The notes under the pieces are model-generated. The model was not told the origin of the DNA and did no database searches. It was given only the letters and a program-made list of their open reading frames with translations. From CAZGKW01 sp964526295 (GTDB lineage Bacteria > Planctomycetota > Phycisphaerae > FEN-1346): a DNA stretch of 64,000 bases. The position numbers were made by a program, and so were the translations under genes. Where the stretch lies: contig CAZGKW010000009.1 in assembly GCA_964526295.1 (NCBI GenBank), positions 57,351 to 121,350 of the forward strand, given 5' to 3'. Positions 46,270 to 56,126 of this stretch are shown piece by piece; position 1 is the first letter of the stretch; each line of letters opens with the position of its first letter.

Positions 46270-47481
46270 ATGACGAAAAGGGCAAGCTGGAGAGGTGCAG
46301 CGTTCGCGGCCGCCCTGGCGGCGCTTCTCGCGGGCGCATCCTGCGTCGAGGTCGACTCCGCCGGCGACGGTGACGGCGCCTCGCGTCCCCCGGTGAAGCG
46401 GGAGTGGCCGGAGTTCCGCGGCGGTCAGGCCCTCTCCGGCGTCGCCCCCGGCCGGCTGCCGAAAGACCTCACGCTGCTCTGGCGGTTCAAGGCCGAAGGC
46501 GGGATCGTCGCCTCGGCGGTCGTCGGCGACGGCCTCGTCTTCGTCGGGTCGACCCGGGGCCGGCTCTACGCGGTCAGGCTCGCCGACGGCGAGAAGGCTT
46601 GGTCCGCCCAGCTCGGCGGCGCCATCGAAGCTCCCGCCCTCCTTCTCGACCGGAACGTCTGCGTCGGCGCTACGGACGGCACGCTGTATGCGTTCGAGGC
46701 GGCGAGCGGCGAGACCCGGTGGGTCTTCGACGAGCGGTGGACCTTCAAGACGGGCGACAAGATCGTCGGGGCGGCCAACTGGGCCCGCTCGCCCGGGGGC
46801 GAGGCCAGACGCATCTTCGTCGGCAGCTACGACTTCCGGCTCTACTGCCTCGACGCCGAGACCGGCGAGAAGCTGTGGCACTATGAGGCGGATAACTACA
46901 TCAACGGGGGGCCCGCCGTCGACGAGGGACGGGTTGTCTTCGGCGGCTGCGACGCGGTCCTCCGCGTCCTGTCGGTCGCCGACGGCGCCGAGAAGGCCGC
47001 CGTCGACGTAGGAAGCTATGTTGCCGCGTCGCCCGCCTTGCGGGACGGCTTCGCCTACGTCGGGACGATGGACGGGCCGTTCGTCGCGGCCGACCTCTCC
47101 TCCGGCCGCATCGCCTGGGAATACGCGGAGGCCGACGACGCCTTCTACGCCTCGGCGGCGGTCTCGGACGACCGCGTCGTCGTGGGCAGCCGCGACGGTT
47201 TCGTCCATGCCATGGACCGCCGGACCGGCCGGCCGCTCTGGACGTTCGAGACCGGGGGCGAGGTCGACTCCAGCCCCGTCATCTGCGGCGATGAGGTCGT
47301 CGTCGGGTCGGGCGACGGGTCCCTCTATGTCCTGGCGCTGGCCGACGGCACGAAGCGATGGTCGTTCGAGCTGGGGGGCGGGGTGACGGCGTCGCCGGCC
47401 GTGGCGGGCGACCGCCTCGTGATCGGGTCGACCAATGGCAACCTGTTCGCCTTCGGCCCGCCCGCCTCGGAGGGGGAGTGA
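46270..47481 (+). CDS. PQQ-like beta-propeller lipoprotein (array member 2)
   Basis: 403 residues. The lipoprotein signal has a lipobox-like AGASC with Cys25. Then comes the opening WPEFRGGQALSG, a variant of the WPxFRGP motif, followed by about seven PQQ-like blades (LYAVRLADGEKAWSAQL, YCLDAETGEKLWHYEA, VYVLALADGTKRWSF-like). The layout resembles BamB, which helps outer-membrane protein assembly, and no redox site is visible. Followed six bases later by the glycosyltransferase. Confidence 0.88.
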   Translation: MTKRASWRGAAFAAALAALLAGASCVEVDSAGDGDGASRPPVKREWPEFRGGQALSGVAPGRLPKDLTLLWRFKAEGGIVASAVVGDGLVFVGSTRGRLYAVRLADGEKAWSAQLGGAIEAPALLLDRNVCVGATDGTLYAFEAASGETRWVFDERWTFKTGDKIVGAANWARSPGGEARRIFVGSYDFRLYCLDAETGEKLWHYEADNYINGGPAVDEGRVVFGGCDAVLRVLSVADGAEKAAVDVGSYVAASPALRDGFAYVGTMDGPFVAADLSSGRIAWEYAEADDAFYASAAVSDDRVVVGSRDGFVHAMDRRTGRPLWTFETGGEVDSSPVICGDEVVVGSGDGSLYVLALADGTKRWSFELGGGVTASPAVAGDRLVIGSTNGNLFAFGPPASEGE

Positions 47482-47487
47482 GGGCCC

Positions 47488-48801
47488 GTGCGGATCGTCC
47501 AGCTCATCCCGGGCACCTGCGACGCGTTCTACTGCGAGAACTGTCTCCGCGACTTCCACCTCCTCGACGCCCTGAAGCGGCTCGGCCACGAGGTCCACAT
47601 GGTGCCGCTCTACCTTCCGCTGACGGCCGACGACGCGGCCTCGCCGACCGATTCGCCGATCTTCTTCGGCGGCGTCAACGTGTACCTTCAGCAGAAGTCG
47701 GGCCTCTTCCGCCGCACGCCGCGATGGCTCGACCGGGCGTTCGATTCGCGCCGGCTCCTGCGGTGGGCGGCGAAGAAGAGCTCGATGACCAGCGCCGCGG
47801 ACCTCGGCGAGACGACCCTCTCGATGCTCCGCGGCGAGCACGGACGCCAGGCCAAGGAGCTCGACCGGCTGGTCGCGTACCTGGCGGGGTACGAGGACCG
47901 GCCGGACATCGTCGCCCTCTCCAACGCGCTGCTGCTGGGCCTGGCGCGGCGGACCAAGGAGCGACTGGGCGTGTCCATCGCCTGTCTGCTCCAGGACGAG
48001 GACACGTTCCTCGACGGCCTGCCGGAGCCCTACGGTGAAGAGGCGTGGGCGGCGGTCCGGGAGAGGGCGGCCGACGTCGACCTGTTCGTTGCGTCGAGCC
48101 GCTACTACCGCCGCGTGATGATCGAGCGGCTGGGCCTGCCGCCCGAGCGGGTCCACGCGGTCCACGGGGGCATCGACCCGGCGGGGTACGAGGTGGCGGA
48201 GTCGCCGCCCGAGCCGCCGGTCGTCGGGTTCCTGTCGCCGGCGATCCCCGAGAAGGGGCTCGACCTGTTGGTCGACGCCTGGCACACGCTTCGTCAGGAC
48301 GAGCGGCTGGCGAACTTGAAGCTCCGGGCCGCCGGGGGCGAGACGGTCGGCAGCCACCCGTTCTTGGAGGACCTCCGGGAGCGGATCGACGGGTGGGGTC
48401 TGGCTGATGAGGTCGAGATTCTGCCCAACCTCGGTCGCCCGGAACGCCTCGAATTCCTCCGCTCGCTCTCGGTGCTCGCCGTGCCGATCCGACAGGGCGA
48501 GGCCTTCGGGACGTACGTCCTGGAGGCGCTGGCCTCGGGCGTGCCGGTGGTCGAGCCGCGGCACGGGGCCGTGGCGGAGCTGGTGGAGGCGACCGGCGGG
48601 GGGCTGCTGGTCGAGCCGAACGACCCGGCGGCCCTGGCCGAGGGCCTGAAGGAGCTGCTGCTCGACCCCGATCGGGCCCGCCAGCTGGCCGCGCGCGGCC
48701 GGCAGGCCGTCCTGGAGCGATTCACGATGGACCGCGCCGCCGGCGAGCTGGTGGAGCTCTTCATGTCGGCTGGGCAGGCGGAGGAGGTAACGGATGGCTG
48801 A
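47488..48801 (+). CDS. GT4-family glycosyltransferase
   Basis: 437 residues from a GTG start. GT-B fold with the C-terminal nucleotide-sugar site (EAFGTYVLEALASGVPVVEP, the E-x7-E motif), VGFLSPAIPEKGLD and VHGGIDPAGYE. The N-terminal CDAFYCENCLRDFHLLDAL is a conserved Cys-containing variant of the acceptor loop. Cytoplasmic or membrane-associated. It could glycosylate the lipid made by the upstream cyclase module before export by the ABC transporter that follows; inference from order. Confidence 0.9.
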   Translation: MRIVQLIPGTCDAFYCENCLRDFHLLDALKRLGHEVHMVPLYLPLTADDAASPTDSPIFFGGVNVYLQQKSGLFRRTPRWLDRAFDSRRLLRWAAKKSSMTSAADLGETTLSMLRGEHGRQAKELDRLVAYLAGYEDRPDIVALSNALLLGLARRTKERLGVSIACLLQDEDTFLDGLPEPYGEEAWAAVRERAADVDLFVASSRYYRRVMIERLGLPPERVHAVHGGIDPAGYEVAESPPEPPVVGFLSPAIPEKGLDLLVDAWHTLRQDERLANLKLRAAGGETVGSHPFLEDLRERIDGWGLADEVEILPNLGRPERLEFLRSLSVLAVPIRQGEAFGTYVLEALASGVPVVEPRHGAVAELVEATGGGLLVEPNDPAALAEGLKELLLDPDRARQLAARGRQAVLERFTMDRAAGELVELFMSAGQAEEVTDG

Positions 48802-49492
48802 GGACGCGGTCCTGCTCGAAGCCGAGCACGTGGCGAAGCGGTACGGCCCGCCCGAGTCGGGCGCCCCGATGGTCCTCAAGGACGTCGAGCTGACCGTCCG
48901 GGAGGGCGAATCGGTCGCCGTCGTCGGCGTTTCCGGCACCGGCAAGAGCACGCTCCTCAACATCCTCGGCGCCCTGGATCGGTCGACCGACGGGACGGTC
49001 CGCCTGGAGGGGCGGGACCTCGCGGACCTCGACGACCAGGCCCTGGCCAGGCTCCGGAACCGGGCCATCGGCTTCGTCTTCCAGCTCCACCATCTCCTGC
49101 CGCAGTGCACGGCCCTGGAGAACGTGCTCGTGCCGACGCTGGCCGGCGGGGGCGGCGCGTCGGAAGAGACCGAAGCTCGGGCCCGGCAGCTTTTGGACCG
49201 GGTCGGCCTCGGCGACCACCTCGACCATCGCCCGGGCCGGCTCTCCGGGGGCCAGCGGCAGCGGGTCGCCGTCGCCCGGGCGCTCATCAACCGGCCCCGC
49301 CTCGTCCTGGCGGACGAACCCACCGGCTCGCTCGACCGGGAAACGGCCGACCGGCTGGCCGACCTCCTGGTGGAGCTGAACCGCGACGAGGGCGTGGCCA
49401 TGGTCGTCGTCACACACGCACCGGACCTGGCGTCGCGGATGGGCCGGGTGCTCCGGCTCGAGGACGGCCGCCTCAGTCCCCTCGAAGGCTGA
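48794..49492 (+). CDS. ABC transporter ATP-binding protein (LolD/MacB type)
   Basis: 232 residues, overlapping the glycosyltransferase by 8 bp. Walker A GVSGTGKST, Q-loop FVFQLHHLLPQ, signature LSGGQRQRVAVARAL, Walker B LVLADEPTGSLD. This is the LolD/MacB/FtsE branch, whose partners are FtsX-type permeases that move lipids, lipoproteins or peptides out of the inner membrane. The permease follows 3 bp later. Confidence 0.95.
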   Translation: MAEDAVLLEAEHVAKRYGPPESGAPMVLKDVELTVREGESVAVVGVSGTGKSTLLNILGALDRSTDGTVRLEGRDLADLDDQALARLRNRAIGFVFQLHHLLPQCTALENVLVPTLAGGGGASEETEARARQLLDRVGLGDHLDHRPGRLSGGQRQRVAVARALINRPRLVLADEPTGSLDRETADRLADLLVELNRDEGVAMVVVTHAPDLASRMGRVLRLEDGRLSPLEG

Positions 49493-49495
49493 CCG

Positions 49496-52400
49496 ATGAA
49501 TGTCCTGACCCTGGTCAAGCGGGGCCTCGCATTCTACTGGCGGACGCACCTCGGGGTGCTCCTGGGGGCGGCCGTCAGCACGACCGTCCTGGTCGGGGCC
49601 CTGGTGATCGGCGACTCCGTCCGGTACAGCCTGCGGCGGTTCGCCCTGGCCCGGCTGGGCGGAGTGCACCTGGCGCTCGAATCGGGAGACCGATTCTTCC
49701 GGGCCTCGACCGGCGACGGCGAGGACGGGCTGGCCGAGGAGATCGGCGAAGATCGCGGCGCGCCTTGGGCTGCGGTGCTCCATCTGGCGGGGTCGGCGGC
49801 GTCGGCCGGGGGCGAGGCGCGGATCAACCGCCTCCAGATGCTCGGTGTGGACGAACGATTCCTGGAGCTCTACGGCCGGGGCGAGGACGGCACACCGTCC
49901 AGCCTCGCGGGCCTCGACGGGCCGCCGGGCCCCGGCGAGGTGGACCTCAACGAACGTGCCGCAGACCGGCTCGGCGTCCGGCCCGGCGACCAGGTCCGCC
50001 TGAGCGTCGAGAAGCCCAGCGCCATGCCTCGCGACGCCGCCCTCGGCAGCGAGGAGGACGCCTCCGCCTCCCCCTGGGTGACCGTCCGGGCGGTGCTGCC
50101 GGACGATGGCGTCGGACGGTTCAGCCTGCGGGCCAACCAGGTCCCGCCGCACAACGCGTTCGTGGCCCTCGGCTGGCTCCAGGAGCAGGTGGACCTGCCG
50201 GGGGGAGCAAACGTCTTGCTGCTTGGCCCGGCGGAGGACGCCGCCGGGGCGCTCAAGCGAAACTTCCGCCTGGCCGACGCCGGCCTCCAGGTGCGCCGCG
50301 TGCCCGGCCGCGAGGCGATCGAGGTCCGCACCGACCGGGTGTTCCTGTCGCAAGCGGCCGTTGAGGCTGCCGCAGGGGCCCGCGAGGGCGCTGTCGGCGT
50401 CCTGACCTACTTCGTCAACGAGCTTCGCGTCGGGGACGAGACGCAGCATTACTCGATGGTCTCGGCCGTCGGTCCCCTTGGCGACGGCGACGTAAGCGAG
50501 GCGACCCGCCTCGGCCTGCCCCCCGACATGGCTGACGACGAGACCGTCATCAACGACTGGTTGGCCGAGGACGTCGGCGCCTCCGCCGGCGACACGCTCC
50601 ATATCACCTACTACGTGATGGCGGCGGGGAACCGGCTGGAGACGGCCTCGGCCGAGTTTCGCATCCGCTCGGCGGTGCCGATCTCCGGCCCGATGTTCGA
50701 CCGGACGCTCATGCCGGAGTTCCCCGGCATCTCCGGCCGCGAGCACTGCCGCGACTGGCGGAGCGACCTCGTCGACCTGTCGAAGGTCCGGGCCGCGAAG
50801 GACCCCGACGACCCCGAGAGCGACAAGGACCAGCGGTACTGGGAGACCTACCGCGGCACGCCGAAGGCCCTCATCACGCTGGCGGCGGGCCGGCGGCTGT
50901 GGGCCAACCGCTTCGGCGACCTGACGGCCGTGCGGTATCCCGGAGCGACGGACGCGGACGCGCTGGCGAAGGACATCGAGGCCCGGCTCGACCCGTCGTC
51001 GCTCGGCTTCGTGTTCCGGCCGGTGCGGGAGCAGGCCCTGCGGGCGAGTGCCGAGTCGATGCAGTTCGGGCCGCTGTTCCTGGGCCTCAGCATGTTTCTG
51101 CTCTTTGCGGCCCTGGTGCTGATGGCGCTGCTTTTCGTGTTCGGCGTGGAGCAGCGGAGCGAGGAGGTCGGGACGCTGCTGGCGGTGGGCCTGGTGCCGC
51201 GGCAGGTCCGGGGGCTGCTCCTGTCGGAGGGCGGGGCCCTGGCCGTCGGCGGGGCGGCGCTCGGCGTGGCAGGGGGCCTGGCGTACACCGTCGTCATGCT
51301 CCGGGCCCTGGAGACGGTCTGGAGCGGGGCGGTCGGCGGCATGACGCTCTACTTTCACGCTCCGTGGCCGACCGTGGGCCTGGGGTTCCTGCTGGGGGTC
51401 GGGGCGGCCGGCGCGGCGGTGTGGGTGACGCTGCTGCGGCAGGCCCGCCGGCCGGCCCGGGAGCTGCTTAGCGGGGCCGGCGAGTTGCCCGCCGAGCCGG
51501 AGGAAGGGGGCGGCCGGGGGCGGGGCAGGGCGGCCACGCTCCTCGGTGCGGTCGCGACGGTCGCCGCCGTGGCGGTCGTCGTGCTGCTCGGCCTGGGGGA
51601 GTCGAAGGCCGCCGTGGGAGCGTTCTTTGGGGCCGGGGCCTTGCTGCTGGTGGCTGGGCTGGCGTTCAGTTGGGCGCTCCTGGGGGGCGTGGGCCGGCTC
51701 GGCGGCCGGGCCGCCATGGGCCTGCCGGGCCTGGGGGTCCGAAGCGCGACCCGCCGCCGGGGGCGGAGCCTTGCGACGATCGCCCTATTGGCGTGCGGGA
51801 GCTTCATGGTTGTCGCCGTCGGCGCGAACCGACGCGACCCGCTGGCGAATGCCGGTGACCGCAAGTCCGGCACGGGCGGCTTCGCCCTTTACGGCGAGAC
51901 GGCCCTGCCGGTCTATCGCGATCTGAACGACCCCGCGGTGCGGCGCGAGCGGCGGATGCGGTTCGACGAGGGCCGCGGCGTGAGCGTCGCCGCGATCCGC
52001 GTCCGTGAGGGCGACGAGGCGAGCTGTCTGAACCTGAACCGTCCGCAGCAGCCCCGCCTGGCGGGGGTGCCGGCCAACGACCCGACCGTGCGGCGAGAGC
52101 GGCGGATGGAGTTCGAGGACCTGGCGTCGCGGGACGCGTTCGCCTTCGCGACGGTCCTGGATGAGTCGGGCGACGTGTTCAAGGACCCGCGGCCCCTCGG
52201 GCCGGACGAGAGCCCCTGGACGCTCCTTCGGCGGGAGACGGTGGACGGGTCCGTGCCGGCCATCGCCGACACGGCGACCATCATCTGGTCGCTCGGCAAG
52301 AAGGTGGGCGACACGGTGACGTATGCCGATGAGCGGGGCCGGACGTTCGACGTTCGGTTCGTGGCCGCGCTAGCGCCGTCGATGCTCCAGGGAAGTGTCT

Positions 52401-52972
52401 TCATCTCGGAGGAGAAGCTGCTCGCGAAGTACCCGTCGACGAGCGGGTACCGGTTGTTCCTCATCGACGGGCCCACCGCCCCGGAGGCGAGGCGGTCGGT
52501 CGCGCGGGAGCTGGCGCGGTCGCTGCGGCGGGAAGGGCTGGACCTGGTGCCGGCGACGGAACGGCTGGCGGCGTTCTACGGCCTGGAGAACACGTACCTG
52601 GCGATCTTCCAGCTCCTGGGCGGCCTGGGGATGCTGCTCGGGAGTATCGGCCTGGGGCTGGTGGTCCTGAGGAACGTCCTGGAGCGGCGGGGCGAGCTGG
52701 CCCTGATGCGGGCCGTGGGCTACGGGCGGGGCGAACTGCGGCGGCTCGTCCTGTGGGAGCACTGGGGGCTCCTCGTGCTGGGCCTCGTGTGCGGCGTCGT
52801 GGCGGCTATCGTGGCGGTCATGCCGGCCCTCGGGGCCTCGGGCTATGACGTGCCGTACGGGTCGCTGGGGTTGACGCTGGCGGCGATCCTGGCCAGCGGA
52901 GGGCTGTGGACGTACCTGGCGTCGGTGGCCGCGCTTCGCGGGCCGCTGCTCGAAGCGCTGAGGAACGAGTGA
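49496..52972 (+). CDS. FtsX-family ABC permease, large fused form
   Basis: 1158 residues. One N-terminal helix (VLLGAAVSTTVLVGALVIG) is followed by a large periplasmic domain (about 50-520). Then come helices near 525-640 and a second helix group after about 680, a second periplasmic part, and a final helix set near 1040-1150. This is the duplicated 8-10-helix arrangement seen when both permease halves are fused. It is more than twice the size of LolC/E. Substrate cannot be told; the neighbours suggest a glycolipid or lipoprotein. Confidence 0.92.
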   Translation: MNVLTLVKRGLAFYWRTHLGVLLGAAVSTTVLVGALVIGDSVRYSLRRFALARLGGVHLALESGDRFFRASTGDGEDGLAEEIGEDRGAPWAAVLHLAGSAASAGGEARINRLQMLGVDERFLELYGRGEDGTPSSLAGLDGPPGPGEVDLNERAADRLGVRPGDQVRLSVEKPSAMPRDAALGSEEDASASPWVTVRAVLPDDGVGRFSLRANQVPPHNAFVALGWLQEQVDLPGGANVLLLGPAEDAAGALKRNFRLADAGLQVRRVPGREAIEVRTDRVFLSQAAVEAAAGAREGAVGVLTYFVNELRVGDETQHYSMVSAVGPLGDGDVSEATRLGLPPDMADDETVINDWLAEDVGASAGDTLHITYYVMAAGNRLETASAEFRIRSAVPISGPMFDRTLMPEFPGISGREHCRDWRSDLVDLSKVRAAKDPDDPESDKDQRYWETYRGTPKALITLAAGRRLWANRFGDLTAVRYPGATDADALAKDIEARLDPSSLGFVFRPVREQALRASAESMQFGPLFLGLSMFLLFAALVLMALLFVFGVEQRSEEVGTLLAVGLVPRQVRGLLLSEGGALAVGGAALGVAGGLAYTVVMLRALETVWSGAVGGMTLYFHAPWPTVGLGFLLGVGAAGAAVWVTLLRQARRPARELLSGAGELPAEPEEGGGRGRGRAATLLGAVATVAAVAVVVLLGLGESKAAVGAFFGAGALLLVAGLAFSWALLGGVGRLGGRAAMGLPGLGVRSATRRRGRSLATIALLACGSFMVVAVGANRRDPLANAGDRKSGTGGFALYGETALPVYRDLNDPAVRRERRMRFDEGRGVSVAAIRVREGDEASCLNLNRPQQPRLAGVPANDPTVRRERRMEFEDLASRDAFAFATVLDESGDVFKDPRPLGPDESPWTLLRRETVDGSVPAIADTATIIWSLGKKVGDTVTYADERGRTFDVRFVAALAPSMLQGSVFISEEKLLAKYPSTSGYRLFLIDGPTAPEARRSVARELARSLRREGLDLVPATERLAAFYGLENTYLAIFQLLGGLGMLLGSIGLGLVVLRNVLERRGELALMRAVGYGRGELRRLVLWEHWGLLVLGLVCGVVAAIVAVMPALGASGYDVPYGSLGLTLAAILASGGLWTYLASVAALRGPLLEALRNE

Positions 52973-53029
52973 AGCGGCCGGCGGTGCCGTTGTCTCTCCT
53001 GCCCCCGCTCCCCTGCTCTTCTGCTCTGC

Positions 53030-53081
53030 GGCGGGCGAAGCCGCCGCCAGGGGTGGTCTTTCGGGCCCGAATGCGTACAAT
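53030..53081 (+). promoter_or_regulatory. hairpin and candidate -10 box before the redox part
   Basis: The gap 52973-53127 has a GGCGGGCGAAGCCGCC-type stem (about 53031-53049), then TACAAT (53076-53081, five of six) with only a weak -35. It may be a break and restart point within the array. Confidence 0.35.
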
Positions 53082-53127
53082 AGTCCACCTCCATGTACGC
53101 GGTTGAGGCGGGGCGAGGGAGGTCTGT

Positions 53128-55050
53128 TTGCGCCGAGCGATACCCATTATCTTGGCGATCGGTGCGGCCACGCTACTGGCGGTCTGGCTGCGCACGAGTC
53201 CGGCGTTCGACCTGGCCCGGCGAGAGCCCGGTCCGCCGCGGCCGCCGCCGCCGCTTGTGGGCGGTGAGGGTAAACGGATCGTCTTCGAGCCGGAAGCGGC
53301 CGACCCGTCGCAGGATGCGTTGGCGTCCCTGCCGGGCGTCTGGCCGGGTTTTCGCGGGCCGGGCGGCGACAATATCAGCCGCGGGGGCCCGGCGCTGGCG
53401 CGGTCCTGGCCGGCGGGCGGCCCGCCCGTCCTGTGGGAGAAGCGGCTCGGCGAGGGCTACGCCGCCCCGGCCGTCCGCGACGGACGCGTCTACCTGCTCG
53501 ATTACGACCCGCCGGGGACGTGGTACCTGGTCGCGGAGCGGGGCGACGTGAAGGACTGGCCGGCCTTGGCGCGGGACCTCGTGAGCGGGGCCGAGTCGGC
53601 CGCCCCGAGCCCGGCGGTCCGGGTGTGGGAGCGCCTCTCGGAGGAGGCCCGGGCGGCCGTCGAGAGGATCGCCGCCGGCGAGGCGTCCGAGGAGGACCGG
53701 CGGACCGCGGTCGACGGCCTCAATCGGCTGATCGATCAGCGCGACTTCTACGACGAGACGTACTTTGCGGAGCTGTCACGCCGGATGGGCGGCGAGGCAC
53801 GGCGGCTCCTGAACAACATCCGCCTGCCCGGCGCCGAGGACGCCCGCGGCGCCAAGGACCGGGGCAACCCCCGCGAGGTCCGGCGGTTCAACCGCATCCT
53901 GTTCGACGCGACGTGGCAGGACATCCTCGAGCCGGCCCGCCACGGCGACGCCCTCCGGTGCTTCTCGCTCCGCGACGGGCGGGACCTGTGGTGGTACGCC
54001 TACCCGGTGAAGGTGAAGCGGTTTCACGGCATGAGCCGCACGGTGCCGGCCGTCACGGAGAAGCACGTCGTCTCGCTCGGCCCCAAGTGCCACGTCGTCT
54101 GCCTCGACGCGACGACCGGCGAGTTCCGCTGGACGATCGACCTGGTGGCCGAGTATGGCACGGAGGTGCCGCAGTGGTACGCGGGCCAGTGCCCGCTCGT
54201 GGAGGGCGGCCGGGTCATCCTGGCCGTCGGCGGCAACAACGAGCGAATCCCCGAGGTCTACCGGAAGCCCGGGGCCCGCTCGACGCCCGTGCCCGAGCGG
54301 GACGTCCTGATGATGGCGGTCGACCTGGAGACGGGCCGGCCCCTCTGGACGACGCCGAACCTGCCGGGGTGGGAGATGTCGCACGCGTCGGTCGTGCCGA
54401 TGGAGGTGGCGGGCCGGCGGATGTACGTCTACAGCGCGGGCGTCGAGCCCCTGGGCGGCGTGGTCGGCGTCGACGCCGAGACCGGCGAAATCCTGTGGCA
54501 GACCGAGGCGTGGGAGGTGCCGTATGCGACCGTGCCCTCGCCCGTGCCGGTCGGCGACGGGCGAATCTTCCTCTCCGGCGGCTACGGGGCGGGGAGCATG
54601 ATGCTCCAGGTCCGCGAGGCGGGCGGCCGGTTCACGGTCGAGACGGTCTTCGAGGCCGAGCCGAAGGTGGCCGACGCCGCCCAGCACACGCCGGTCCTCT
54701 ATGGCGACCGGCTGCTGACGGTCCTGTCGAGCCGGGCCGGGCCGCTGCGGGGGCAGCTCCTGGCGATGGACCTGTCGGGCCGGCACATCTGGTCGAGCGG
54801 GTCGGACTACCGGTTCGGCCTGGGCCCGTTCATGGTGGCCGATTCGCTTATCCTGGCGCTTGATGACCACGGGAAGCTGGTGATGGTTGAGGCGGGGGCG
54901 GACGAGTTCCGGCCGCTGGCGAGCCACCAGATCTGGCCGGACGGGCACGAGGCCTGGGGCTGCCTGGCCCTGGTGGGCGGGCGGCTCCTGGCGAGGGACT
55001 ACGAGCGGATGGTCTGCCTGGACCTTCGGGCCGACCGGAAGGGAGGCTGA
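53128..55050 (+). CDS. membrane-anchored PQQ-like beta-propeller (array member 3)
   Basis: 640 residues from a TTG start supported by AGGGAGGT. An uncleaved N-terminal anchor (RRAIPIILAIGAATLLAVWL) precedes a Pro-rich linker and the opening WPGFRGPGGDN. A helical insert (about 140-260) splits the early blades, an unusual feature. The later blades are regular (VVCLDATTGEFRWTIDL, VGVDAETGEILWQTEA). No heme motif. Located on the periplasmic face; starts the redox part of the array. Confidence 0.86.
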   Translation: MRRAIPIILAIGAATLLAVWLRTSPAFDLARREPGPPRPPPPLVGGEGKRIVFEPEAADPSQDALASLPGVWPGFRGPGGDNISRGGPALARSWPAGGPPVLWEKRLGEGYAAPAVRDGRVYLLDYDPPGTWYLVAERGDVKDWPALARDLVSGAESAAPSPAVRVWERLSEEARAAVERIAAGEASEEDRRTAVDGLNRLIDQRDFYDETYFAELSRRMGGEARRLLNNIRLPGAEDARGAKDRGNPREVRRFNRILFDATWQDILEPARHGDALRCFSLRDGRDLWWYAYPVKVKRFHGMSRTVPAVTEKHVVSLGPKCHVVCLDATTGEFRWTIDLVAEYGTEVPQWYAGQCPLVEGGRVILAVGGNNERIPEVYRKPGARSTPVPERDVLMMAVDLETGRPLWTTPNLPGWEMSHASVVPMEVAGRRMYVYSAGVEPLGGVVGVDAETGEILWQTEAWEVPYATVPSPVPVGDGRIFLSGGYGAGSMMLQVREAGGRFTVETVFEAEPKVADAAQHTPVLYGDRLLTVLSSRAGPLRGQLLAMDLSGRHIWSSGSDYRFGLGPFMVADSLILALDDHGKLVMVEAGADEFRPLASHQIWPDGHEAWGCLALVGGRLLARDYERMVCLDLRADRKGG

Positions 55051-55052
55051 TC

Positions 55053-56126
55053 ATGGCGGCGAACGGTCGGACATGGCTGCGGCCGATGTGCCTCGGCCTC
55101 GCGGCGCTCGCGGCGGCGGGGCTCGTCGCCTCCTGCGACGAGGGCGGTCAGGGCGGCAAGGGGCCCGGCGACCTGGGCGATGTCTTCAAGTACGACGATG
55201 CGTCGCTGCGCCGCGTCGACCCGGCCCTCGTCAAGTACGTCGAGTCCGCCCCCCTCGATTCGGGGTTTGACGAGGTGCGGGCCATCGCCGTCGACGCCGC
55301 CGACCGGGTCTACGTGGCCGGCGTCGCGGCCGGGGGCGGCGCGGCGGTCCGCGTCTTCGACGCCTCGGGCGCGAAAGCGGCCGAGTTCGCCGTCGAGGAC
55401 GAGCCGCGGTGCCTCGCGGTCGCCCCGAACGGGACGATCTACGCCGCCCTCCGCCGTGAGGACGACGAGGGCCGGACCCGCGACCGCATCGAGGTCTTCG
55501 ATGCGGTCGGCAAGCGCCTGGCGGCCTGGGAGGACCTCGGCCCGAAGGGGTACGCAACAAGTATCGCCGCGACGGACGACGACGTCTTCGTCGCGGACGC
55601 CGGCAACCGCGTCGTGGTGCACTACGACCCGTCGGGCAGCGTGATCAGTCGGATCAGCGGCAGCGCCCCCGGCGGCGACGGCGAGGGTGAGGGCTTCCTC
55701 ATCCCGAGCCCGACGTTCGACGTGGCCCTCGACTCCGGCGGCCGGCTGTGGGTCGTGGACCCCGGCCGGGGGACCGTCGCGACGTACGCCTTCGACGGGT
55801 TCCGCGGGGTCTCCTGGGGCGGGGCGTCGCCGCGGATCGAGGACTTCTGGGGCTGCTGCAACCCGGCCCACATCGCGATGACGGCCGACAACCGGTTCGT
55901 CACGAGCGAGAAAGGCATGGTCCGGGTGAAGGTGTACGGCCCGCGGGGCGATCTGGAATCCGTCGTGGCGCCGCCGGGGGCGTTCCTGGAGGGCACTGGC
56001 CCGGTGGACGTGGCGGTCGATTCGGCCGGACGGGTGCTCCTTCTCGACCCGGCGAAGCGGCAGGTGCGCATCTTCGTCCACCGCGGCGAGGGAGAAGAGG
56101 CAGGGAGGACGGCCGATGCAAGCTGA
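55053..56126 (+). CDS. NHL-repeat lipoprotein
   Basis: 357 residues. The lipoprotein signal ends LVASC with Cys28. The mature part has NHL-type beta-propeller repeats (VRAIAVDAADRVYVAG, FDVALDSGGRLWVVDPG, VDVAVDSAGRVLLLDPA). It also has an FWGCCNPAH segment with two adjacent Cys, which could bind metal or form a disulfide. It is attached to a membrane outside the cytoplasm and overlaps the next gene by 11 bp. Family members bind partners; none has a shared enzyme activity. Confidence 0.88.
   Translation: MAANGRTWLRPMCLGLAALAAAGLVASCDEGGQGGKGPGDLGDVFKYDDASLRRVDPALVKYVESAPLDSGFDEVRAIAVDAADRVYVAGVAAGGGAAVRVFDASGAKAAEFAVEDEPRCLAVAPNGTIYAALRREDDEGRTRDRIEVFDAVGKRLAAWEDLGPKGYATSIAATDDDVFVADAGNRVVVHYDPSGSVISRISGSAPGGDGEGEGFLIPSPTFDVALDSGGRLWVVDPGRGTVATYAFDGFRGVSWGGASPRIEDFWGCCNPAHIAMTADNRFVTSEKGMVRVKVYGPRGDLESVVAPPGAFLEGTGPVDVAVDSAGRVLLLDPAKRQVRIFVHRGEGEEAGRTADAS

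Noticed and set aside
46213..49518. 1101-codon minus-strand frame
   Set aside because: Antisense to the propeller, glycosyltransferase and ABC genes, which all have clear motifs.
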